Below are positions 36,238 to 43,477 of a DNA stretch of 64,000 nucleotides, piece after piece. Each line of letters starts with the position of its first letter. The first letter of the stretch is position 1. The translations under genes and the position numbers were made by a program. The notes under the pieces were generated by a model. It had not been told where the DNA came from, did not search any database, and was given only the letters and a program-made list of their open reading frames with translations. The DNA is taken from the NCBI RefSeq assembly GCF_900141815.1, contig NZ_FQYR01000002.1:845091-909090 (forward strand). Direction: 5' to 3'. This stretch comes from Rubritalea squalenifaciens DSM 18772. GTDB lineage: Bacteria; Verrucomicrobiota; Verrucomicrobiia; Verrucomicrobiales; Akkermansiaceae.

Positions 36238-37088
36238 GGGTTTGGGCATTGGGTGAAGTGGACGGATGCTTCGGGAGCATGCTGGACGAAGTAAGAAAGG
36301 TCCTCTGGATGGATGATACCAAGTATCGGGTAGCCTCCGCATGTGGGGCCATCGTTCAAGGTGACGATAGGTTGCCCAGATGGAGGTAGTTGAATGGTGC
36401 CGGGCAGTACCGGTAGACTGCGGATACTGGGTTTGAAGTCGAGAGTTGTACCGTCGAGTCGGAAGCCTGTCCGATCAGACTGCGGGGAAACTGACCAGGT
36501 GTCCGAGAAGAGCTGATCGAGAATTGCTTGAGGGATCTCGTGGGGGCCCGGGAATACCCGGATCGCTGGCGGTGTGGAATAGTCTCTGATTTCTGAGGAG
36601 TGCATGTAACGTGCGGCGATGCCCGGGTAGGGATCTGACTTGGCATTCCAATTGATTTCAGAATTCTGGAAGATGGCCTGGCCTAGTGCGGATCGTTCAT
36701 GTCTGGACGCGCTGCCAAACTGTGAGGGGGCTGAGAAGCCGCCGGGAATAGCGAGATAACTCCAGATTCCAAATTTGGCTGGATGAATGATGACCTGGTC
36801 GCCAGCTTTGACTCTGCGGGCTGACCAGCGGGGGAGTTGGTCACAGCGCGCCGCTCCAGACAGGGAAATCCAAGTATCGGCAAGAAAGTGCAAACTGACG
36901 CACCCCAGTGTCATTTCCAGACAGAGATCATTAGGGTGATTATCGAGTAGTTTGTTAGCAATGCTGAAGGCATGTTTATCCATGGCTCCAGCCGGGGCTA
37001 CTCCATACTGGGTCCAGCCGTGGCGGCCAAGATCCTGATAGCTGAGGCCGACTCCTGTGGTCTTTGCGATGGCGATAGGTTTAGTCAT
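36234..37088 (-). CDS. pxpC: 5-oxoprolinase subunit C (KipA-like)
   Basis: A 284-residue biotin-dependent-carboxylase-like protein of the KipA/PxpC family. Motifs are QDLGRHGWTQYGVAPAGAMD, ANKLLDN, LEMTLGC, the YLAIPGGF segment, and a C-terminal SDRTGFRLDG plus NDGPTCGGYPILG. It overlaps pxpB by eight bases and pxpA by four. It acts with PxpB as the ATP-dependent part of the complex. Confidence 0.93.
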   Translation of the reverse strand: MTKPIAIAKTTGVGLSYQDLGRHGWTQYGVAPAGAMDKHAFSIANKLLDNHPNDLCLEMTLGCVSLHFLADTWISLSGAARCDQLPRWSARRVKAGDQVIIHPAKFGIWSYLAIPGGFSAPSQFGSASRHERSALGQAIFQNSEINWNAKSDPYPGIAARYMHSSEIRDYSTPPAIRVFPGPHEIPQAILDQLFSDTWSVSPQSDRTGFRLDGTTLDFKPSIRSLPVLPGTIQLPPSGQPIVTLNDGPTCGGYPILGIIHPEDLSYFVQHAPEASVHFTQCPNP

Positions 37089-37719
37089 TCTGGGGGATGA
37101 AAGTTAGAGTGTCACCAGACTTTAGGGCAAAGGCGGACTCATCATTTTTTTGGGGGTCGAAGACGGGAAAGTTTGTGTTGCCTAGCCAATGCCAGCCACC
37201 AGGGCTGGCGATGCTGTAGATGCTGGCGTGACCTCCCCCAATAGCCACAGCACCAGGGTTCATGCGAGGTCTGGGTGAACTACGGCGAGGAAGGTGAATG
37301 CGTTCGGGTAGTCCATCTAGGTAAGGGAAGCCGGGGCTAAAGCCGAGGAAGCGCACCTGATAGAGCGCAGATGAGTGAAGCTGAATTAATTCCTCACAAG
37401 TTAGTTTCAGCGCTTTGGCTGTGTCCTCCAGGTCTGGGCCGTCATAGCTTACCGGGATGTGGTGATGCGTGGAGGCTGTGTCTTCGGAAGCGTCTAAAGT
37501 CAGGGAATCCAGATAAACTCTCACGACTGCCTCGGGCACTGGGACTCGGAAGAGGATCAGTAGTGACTCATAGCCAAGAGTGTAATCTACAAAGTCTGCG
37601 GGTGCTTCCTGTTCCAGGGCCCTACCTAGGGCTTTGAGCTTGGAGTGATCAGGGTGCAGAACGAGCCAGGCGCTGGGCCCGAATGGCGTGAGAGATAACA
37701 TCTTGGATATTTGTAGCAT
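37081..37719 (-). CDS. pxpB: 5-oxoprolinase subunit B (KipI-like)
   Basis: A 212-residue PxpB/KipI-family protein. The C-terminal cyclophilin-like domain has FLGFSPGFPYLDGL and PRPRMNPGAVAIGGGHASIYSIASPGGWHWLG. The N-terminal domain is divergent from E. coli. It is the first gene of the operon, starting 43 bases from a divergent DinB-fold gene. An internal ATG 18 bases later is an alternative start. Confidence 0.9.
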   Translation of the reverse strand: MLQISKMLSLTPFGPSAWLVLHPDHSKLKALGRALEQEAPADFVDYTLGYESLLILFRVPVPEAVVRVYLDSLTLDASEDTASTHHHIPVSYDGPDLEDTAKALKLTCEELIQLHSSALYQVRFLGFSPGFPYLDGLPERIHLPRRSSPRPRMNPGAVAIGGGHASIYSIASPGGWHWLGNTNFPVFDPQKNDESAFALKSGDTLTFIPQND

Positions 37720-37762
37720 AAATTCATATTTTTTCAGATAGCTTTTTGTGTAGTCTATCTAT

Positions 37763-38302
37763 GTGAATAAGCGGATGATTAGATTTCTGGTACGTGCCAG
37801 AATGAAACTGACTTCCCGGGCGGTAGCAACCGAGAAGATCAGGGATGAGCTCCGGCGCTATCTCGGGCTGATGCATTATGTTCCGAGAGAGAAATGGGGG
37901 GAACATGTCCGCGTTCCCGCGATGATGGGGGTGGACCCGGATATGCGAGAGTGGTCTTTGTTAGACATCTGTGAGCACAATGCCATAGTGAACCGTTCGA
38001 TCCGTGAGGTGGTGACCTCCTTGGTGACACAAGAGCCCATGAAGCACGTGATCGATCCCAAGAAGGATGTGATGCCGAAAGGGGAACTGGGGCAAAAGGC
38101 TCTCGATGAGTTTAAGCAGTCCGTGGAGGATTACCTGAAGGCTGTCGATAGCTACAAAGGACTGAGATCGACTGAACAAAAAAAGCATCCCGTGTTTGGG
38201 ATGCTTAACGCACATAGTTGGCATGTGATGTTTGGCTTGCACCTACAGATTCATCGCAAGCAGGCCGAGGTAGTTGCTGATCTACTCAGCAGAGATGCTT
38301 AA
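37763..38302 (+). CDS. DinB-fold (DfsB-like) protein
   Basis: A 179-residue all-helical protein. Spaced histidines (ICEHNAIVNRSI about 70-81; MLNAHSWHVMFGLHLQIHRKQ near 150-170) match the three-histidine metal site of the DinB/YfiT four-helix-bundle superfamily. Members are metal-dependent transferases using small thiols in some bacteria; the function here is unassigned. Translation appears to start at GTG. The stop overlaps the convergent DUF3127 stop by four bases. Confidence 0.65.
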   Translation: MNKRMIRFLVRARMKLTSRAVATEKIRDELRRYLGLMHYVPREKWGEHVRVPAMMGVDPDMREWSLLDICEHNAIVNRSIREVVTSLVTQEPMKHVIDPKKDVMPKGELGQKALDEFKQSVEDYLKAVDSYKGLRSTEQKKHPVFGMLNAHSWHVMFGLHLQIHRKQAEVVADLLSRDA

Positions 38303-38685
38303 AACGGGATGTCGTCGTCATCGTAGTTGCCACGCAGCTCATCTGCGGATGGCTCTTCTTCATCACCAAACGGGTTGTCAAAGTTTGGCTCCTTAACCGG
38401 GGCTTTTGCCGCTGGCTGGGCACCACCGGCTTGGATCTTCCAGCAGTTAAGGTTCACATAGTAGCGACCATTGTACTCATTGCCTCTGATGTCGAAGCTG
38501 ACAGTAATCTCTTGGCCTACGGAGAGCTTGTCCAGCATGCTGGTCTTGTCTTTGACAGTCTCGAACTTGATGTCCTGAGGGTACTTGGAGTCGCTGGTGG
38601 TGAGGACGAATTCACGCTTGGTAAAGCCACTGCTGAAGCTTTGAGTGTCCTCGATAACTTTGATTTTGCCGCTAAGTTCGAACAT
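38299..38685 (-). CDS. DUF3127 OB-fold protein with an SSB-like C-terminal tip
   Basis: A 128-residue protein. The DUF3127 part (1-85) reads MFELSGKIKVIEDTQ, then KREFVLTTSDSKYPQDIKFE and DIRGNEYNGRYYVNLNCWKIQ, an OB-like beta barrel. An A/P-rich linker and an acidic tail ending DDDDIPF follow. That tip is the same as the SSB tail that recruits replication and repair enzymes. The ATG at 38685 is used; upstream in-frame residues look like non-coding extension. Confidence 0.82.
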   Translation of the reverse strand: MFELSGKIKVIEDTQSFSSGFTKREFVLTTSDSKYPQDIKFETVKDKTSMLDKLSVGQEITVSFDIRGNEYNGRYYVNLNCWKIQAGGAQPAAKAPVKEPNFDNPFGDEEEPSADELRGNYDDDDIPF

Positions 38686-38725
38686 GATGGTGAGTGTTTC
38701 GCGTGTAGGGTAATCTGGCAAGTGC

Positions 38726-39262
38726 CTAATGGCCGAGAGCGCCAATGCTGCCAGATTTTCTCCATTCATCCCGGGTGATTTGTGAGATCGGGTTGCCCCA
38801 GCCGTGATTGTCGGCAAAGAGGGACTCTTTGTAGGGGCTGAGGGTGGGAAAGATGATGCCGTTGCGCTCGGCGATTACGAGTGAGTTCTTCAGGTAGGCC
38901 AGTGAGGTTTCATCGTCAGCTGTTCGGAAGAAGTTCCCCCAGAGGATTTCTACAGGCGCTTCAACGACATGGAACAATTCCTCCACAGTAATACCAGCGG
39001 GTTCGAGCAGGCCTTCCAGATCATCGGGAAGGTCATCCGTCAGCCCGAAATCGACCAGATCTCCGCGACGAGCTTCCCACTCTGAGAAAGCTTTGGGTTC
39101 TTGCTGTAAGGGGTGTTGCCAGAGATGATCGAAAAACTCATCAACGATCTCGTGCTTGAGTCCTTTTTTCAGGAAGTAGGCTTCCGTGATGTGGAGGGAG
39201 ATCGCGGCGCGAGCGGTGAGAGAAAGAGGTCTGGCTTGTTCGAGATAGGCGTCGAGTTTCAC
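38726..39262 (-). CDS. protein of unknown function
   Basis: About 178 residues from a GTG start at 39262, beginning KLDAYLEQARPLSLTARAA. It is mostly helical in the first half, acidic and with several tryptophans in the second. No family recognised. An ATG at 39343 would extend it into the GH25-like gene. It lies between that gene and the DUF3127 gene on the same strand. Confidence 0.55.
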   Translation of the reverse strand: MKLDAYLEQARPLSLTARAAISLHITEAYFLKKGLKHEIVDEFFDHLWQHPLQQEPKAFSEWEARRGDLVDFGLTDDLPDDLEGLLEPAGITVEELFHVVEAPVEILWGNFFRTADDETSLAYLKNSLVIAERNGIIFPTLSPYKESLFADNHGWGNPISQITRDEWRKSGSIGALGH

Positions 39263-39287
39263 AGTGCGGTTCTTGGTTGCGCATGGC

Positions 39288-40136
39288 TTACCACTTCCAG
39301 GCGCGGGAATTCCAGAACGAATACAGTTCAGAAGTAGAGCCATTGAATCCGCTACGTTCTATCGGGCGGTCCAGATTACCGAAATACTTGGGGGTGTGCC
39401 AGCTGCCACGGTGATAGTTGTGGGGAACGGAGCGTCCGTTCTTCCACCAGACTCCACCGTACTGCCACATGACCCAATTGGACCAGATGCCGGATGCTTG
39501 GGTGAGTCTGAGCGGGGTTTCTAAGCCGGCATGTTTGTCTGAGTACAGTGCCAGCCAGTAGGGGCATTGGCGGAGGATGGATTTTTCACGGGCACTGGCG
39601 GCATTGAGTCTGGCCCGTATGCCTGGTCCGTTCTCGATATAGATCACGGGGTATTTGCCTGTGATGCTTTTGATCTCAGAGACAAAGTGGACAGCCCGGC
39701 TGATGCTGCAGTCCGTGTGGATATCTGCCACCAGAAGAATCCGGTCCGTACGCAGACCGCGTGAAGCCTTGATTGAGCGTAGTCGCTTGATAAAGCGATG
39801 CGCATGGTAGTGGGGATCTGAGTCAGGCAACAGATAGTAGTAGGAGCCCAATAGCATGCCTTGCCGCTCTGCCCCTACCAGAAAGTCAGCGCACTTGGTA
39901 TCCAAGGTAGGGCCCTTGGCGCAGCGGGCAATCAGGCCATGTGCTCCATTCGCACGTAGCGCGGCTTGGTTCAGAGGCGTGTAGGACCTCCCGGAGCGCT
40001 GTTTCTCCTTGGGGTCATAGTGGGAGACATTGATGACTTTGGGTGAGTCCGAGTAGGAGACTTTTCCGTATTCGAGCCCGCCGCAGGAGACGGAGATCAG
40101 TGACAATAAAAAGAGGATGGGGAAATGGCGACACAT
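39288..40136 (-). CDS. GH25-fold lipoprotein, probably non-catalytic
   Basis: A 282-residue protein with a lipobox (LISVSCGG, C18). The GH25 (Cellosyl-type muramidase) fold is suggested by VINVSHYD (34-41), GLIARCAKGPTLDTKCADFLVGAERQGMLLGSYYYLLPDSDP, LLVADIH (134-140) and PVIYIENG. In active GH25 enzymes the first motif is IDVSxxQ and the second ends in DxE; here Asp is replaced by Asn36 and Glu by His140. The protein may bind peptidoglycan rather than cleave it. It is preceded by the GH10 pair and overlaps or abuts the next gene. Confidence 0.7.
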   Translation of the reverse strand: MCRHFPILFLLSLISVSCGGLEYGKVSYSDSPKVINVSHYDPKEKQRSGRSYTPLNQAALRANGAHGLIARCAKGPTLDTKCADFLVGAERQGMLLGSYYYLLPDSDPHYHAHRFIKRLRSIKASRGLRTDRILLVADIHTDCSISRAVHFVSEIKSITGKYPVIYIENGPGIRARLNAASAREKSILRQCPYWLALYSDKHAGLETPLRLTQASGIWSNWVMWQYGGVWWKNGRSVPHNYHRGSWHTPKYFGNLDRPIERSGFNGSTSELYSFWNSRAWKW

Positions 40137-40138
40137 AA

Positions 40139-40167
40139 CAGACGTACCCTATTGGAAAGTACGTCTG
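40139..40167. repeat. hairpin between GH10 and GH25-like genes
   Basis: CAGACGTAC/GTACGTCTG inverted repeat with an 11-base loop, adjoining the start codon region of the GH25-like gene. There is no T-run, so it may shape the mRNA rather than end transcription. Confidence 0.55.
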
Positions 40168-40187
40168 CTGTGAAGAAGAATCCTGAT

Positions 40188-43100
40188 TTAAGGGCTCGTC
40201 TGGACTTTGGCACGGATGAAGATTTGCTCGCAATCTGGAAGCTGAATATTGAAGGTCTCCAGGTCTCCGTCAGGGTTCGCCTTGGAGGATTGTTGCCATA
40301 GTGGGGATAGACCTGCGCTGCTCAGATTCGTTTCATTGAGAGGCTGCCAGGAAGTCAGCTCTGTAGAGAACTCCAGTGAAAGCGTGCCCCCAGTCAGATC
40401 CTCGTTCTGTCTGAGCTGGTAGGCAAGAGTGGTGGTGCCATCGGCTGAGTGTTCGATGTTTACCGGGGAGTCGCCAGCTTGGCTGGCAGAGAGGCCGAGT
40501 ACAAACTCGAGTGCCGTGCTTACTCCGTCGAGATCATGGTCTGCATTGCCATCCGTGATATTGAGGTAGTCCAGGCCGTGTCTAGCTTCGTAGCTGTCCG
40601 GGAGCTTGTCATTATCATCATCGTCGTCTAGTAGATCAGATTGGCCATCGAGATCGTTGTCTTCAAAGGTGTTTGTGACTAACAAGCTTGGAGGGTTCGA
40701 TGACTCTGAGGAGGATATCTTCGCGAGGGTGTCATTGTCATTCACCAGAGCCAAGGTGAGGTAGCCTGAATTACCTTGAGAGAGTGTGAGTGGTATTTCT
40801 GTCCAGGCTTCATCCTGTAAACTGACGGTTGTTAGTTTTGTGCCTAGTGCGGGCTTGTTGTTCCAGTTCAGGTTCTGAGCGTTCCAGCTGGAGTCTTCTA
40901 CAAGGTGGACCGAGAGAGAGTCTCTGCCTAGTTCTGAATAGAGCTTGAGAATTGTGGATACATTTGTGCCGTGCAGACCGTGCAAGTCAAAGCGCAGGAA
41001 GGCGATGCGCGTGTATGGGCCATCTGCTTGTGTCCTCAGTTCGAGGCGCTGCCAGTTCTCCGGGCTTAAGTCCGGGTTGTTCTCAAAGGCGAAAGTGTCT
41101 GCTTCAACGGAGTATTCCCGGCTTTCGGCAGCGGCGAAAGGAATGGTGATAGCTTGTGTGTTATTGTCTAACAGGTTGATGGTGGTGCTATAAGAGCGAC
41201 CCTCGTGCTCAATGGTGATTTCGTACTCTCCATGAATGCCTCTGAATTGAGCGGTTCCTGTATTGCTGTTGGTGTCCGCCGAAGTGTTGAAGCGGATGCG
41301 GCTGAGGTAGTACCAGACCAGTCCATTGAGTTTCGGGTCTCCATTCTGATCGATGAGTGCGCGCTCGCTGTAGTCCTTGCCAAAGTCCCAGGCAAAGAGC
41401 GCTGTCACCTTAGGGTGGGAAAAGTAGGAGGTCATGATCTCGGCGGTCATACGTGCGCGCAGGTACTCATCTGGCTCAAAGACATCCGGCGTAGTCTTGA
41501 TCTCGAATTCCGTACCTACCAGGCTCATGTTGTAGCTGGAGAACTGTTCGAGACGGTCATAGAGGGTTTCTGGATCTTCCTGCTGCCACTTGAATCTGGA
41601 TTGGAAGCCTATGGCTGTGATGGGAGCCCCGTTGTTTATCAAGTAATCCAGGCGCTCCTTGTAGGTGGCGATGCGGTTTTCGTTTTTACCGGAAATGATC
41701 TGGAAGTCATTGAGCAGGAGATCAGCGTCTGGGTTGACTTTGTTTTGCTCGGCCAGATTGTACCAACGGATCATTTCCGCATCCCCAAAGATGTTTTGCA
41801 GTCGCTGGTTAGAGAGGATCTCATTGAGGACATCCCACTCATAGACATCCCACTTGGCAGCCCAGCTGGTGATTTCATTGTCTACCAAGGTACGCAGCTC
41901 ATCTGTGAGGGTGGCAATCTCGGTGGGGTCTTCACTTTCCTCGATGGCTGTCGTCTTGGCTTCGATGTCTGCACTGAGGTGTGAACCTCCGGGCCACAGG
42001 AGAAGGTGGCCGCGAACCGGGACATCATGATTGGAACACCAGTCGAAGAAGTCTGGCAGGTATTCCTCGAATCCACCTCTTAGCTTGGGTTTCAGGCCGT
42101 TCATCAGGCCGACGGCATCAAAGTAAGTTTTAATTTTGTCCTTATAGGCCTGGCCGTGGTGGCCATCTGTATCTGCCGAGGCAAAATGCTTGAGGCTGAG
42201 CACGCCACCAAAGCGGAACTTCCGTTTCTTGAGGCTGGCATGGATGGCGGCGTTCTGGAGGGCATTGCCGTTTGCGTCCATGATCTGAAGAGTGAAGTCA
42301 GACTTACGGTGTTGTTCTATCCTGGCATGCGCCTGATCCAGACGACTACTGTCGGCAGGTGGTGGATCGACCGCCCAAATGAGATCGAGCTCTTGGTTCA
42401 GGCCTAGCGTAATGCCTAGATCGTTCTCCAATTGGTCTCTCTCGGCGTCACTGAGAAGAATCGCGCGCCCACGAAGATAGAGGGTGACGGTTACGGGATC
42501 TGACTGGAAATTCCCATCACTGACCCGGTAGGTGAAACTATCCGTGCCGTACTGACCGGGAGTCGGAGTGTAGACGAATGAGCCGTCGGCACTGAGAGCG
42601 AGGCTGCCTTTGGTTGTGGTGGACTCAAGAACGGCGGTGATGGCGTCATCATTGGCATCCGTATCATTACTGAGTACACCAGGCTGGCTGATAGTGCGGG
42701 CGGTGTCATGGATCACATAAAACTCATCATCTTTCCCCTCGGGGGCCTCATTGCTGTTATCATAGGTGATTCGAAGGAAGGCGCCTTGTGAGGCTTCTCG
42801 TGTTCCGAGGTCCACGAAACTGGTACTGCTGGTTTGCAGGGCCAGACTGTGAAGGCCGTTCATGGTGATCAAGTTGCCGAGGTCGTAGGAAGTATAGCTA
42901 TTCGCTGTAGTGCTGCCTGTGGCTGTGGCTAGAGTGGTGATGTCCGGCTTGTTGTCCCACATGAGCTGTTTCTCATCCCATGTGTCGTCTGCAACATCGT
43001 GGATCGTGATTTCACTCGTCGTGCTTAGGGCGTAGAGGTGAAGCTCGGCTGAGAGAATGGTTCCGGGAATGCCCTCTACGTCAAACTGGAGGAAGCCGAT

Positions 43101-43274
43101 TTTACCAGAGGACTTCAGCCGCATCTTGCTGCTGTCACCGTAGGTCCTCGTCGGTCGCGCGTCATTGACCCAAGTGTCAGCAGATACAGGAACATCGACG
43201 ATGGTCTGTGCTGTGAGCGTAGGGACAATCGTGGCCAGGCATAGAATAATCAGGCTTAGTGAGCGGGTGAGCAT
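40188..43274 (-). CDS. multidomain exported GH10 endo-xylanase (long paralogue)
   Basis: A 1028-residue secreted protein. Order: signal peptide (1-22), DNRLRE/CBM96-like carbohydrate-binding domain (about 24-172), cadherin-like Ig repeat (about 180-268), linker, GH10 catalytic domain (about 350-660), second CBM96-like domain (about 720-868), and a TSP3-like calcium-binding stretch (DNDLDGQSDLLDDDDDNDKLPD) with a C-terminal module. GH10 acid/base is probably E485 (VLNEIL) and the nucleophile E589 (GTEFEI). It is a tandem paralogue of the gene at 43478 and is the longer copy. Confidence 0.88.
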   Translation of the reverse strand: MLTRSLSLIILCLATIVPTLTAQTIVDVPVSADTWVNDARPTRTYGDSSKMRLKSSGKIGFLQFDVEGIPGTILSAELHLYALSTTSEITIHDVADDTWDEKQLMWDNKPDITTLATATGSTTANSYTSYDLGNLITMNGLHSLALQTSSTSFVDLGTREASQGAFLRITYDNSNEAPEGKDDEFYVIHDTARTISQPGVLSNDTDANDDAITAVLESTTTKGSLALSADGSFVYTPTPGQYGTDSFTYRVSDGNFQSDPVTVTLYLRGRAILLSDAERDQLENDLGITLGLNQELDLIWAVDPPPADSSRLDQAHARIEQHRKSDFTLQIMDANGNALQNAAIHASLKKRKFRFGGVLSLKHFASADTDGHHGQAYKDKIKTYFDAVGLMNGLKPKLRGGFEEYLPDFFDWCSNHDVPVRGHLLLWPGGSHLSADIEAKTTAIEESEDPTEIATLTDELRTLVDNEITSWAAKWDVYEWDVLNEILSNQRLQNIFGDAEMIRWYNLAEQNKVNPDADLLLNDFQIISGKNENRIATYKERLDYLINNGAPITAIGFQSRFKWQQEDPETLYDRLEQFSSYNMSLVGTEFEIKTTPDVFEPDEYLRARMTAEIMTSYFSHPKVTALFAWDFGKDYSERALIDQNGDPKLNGLVWYYLSRIRFNTSADTNSNTGTAQFRGIHGEYEITIEHEGRSYSTTINLLDNNTQAITIPFAAAESREYSVEADTFAFENNPDLSPENWQRLELRTQADGPYTRIAFLRFDLHGLHGTNVSTILKLYSELGRDSLSVHLVEDSSWNAQNLNWNNKPALGTKLTTVSLQDEAWTEIPLTLSQGNSGYLTLALVNDNDTLAKISSSESSNPPSLLVTNTFEDNDLDGQSDLLDDDDDNDKLPDSYEARHGLDYLNITDGNADHDLDGVSTALEFVLGLSASQAGDSPVNIEHSADGTTTLAYQLRQNEDLTGGTLSLEFSTELTSWQPLNETNLSSAGLSPLWQQSSKANPDGDLETFNIQLPDCEQIFIRAKVQTSP

Positions 43275-43413
43275 GGGTGTAGAGAGTGCGGGTGGTCATG
43301 TTTATCGGGGGGCTCAGGTATCGGCTTTTGCAAGTGCTGTGCCGAAACCTTCTCACGAGCTTGTTAGTTTTCTCATGATTCTTGTGTGTATGCGTAAATT
43401 GTTTCAGCCGCAG

Positions 43414-43447
43414 AAAAAGGCCTCAGAGCTGGTTAGGCTCTGAGGCC
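43414..43447 (-). terminator. terminator after the upstream GH10 gene
   Basis: An 11-bp stem GGCCTCAGAGC/GCTCTGAGGCC (43419-43429 and 43437-43447) followed by five Ts on the minus strand, 31 bases past the stop. The downstream GH10 gene therefore needs its own promoter. Confidence 0.9.
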
Positions 43448-43477
43448 GTGGTCTTTGGGAAATAGAATGTACTGATG

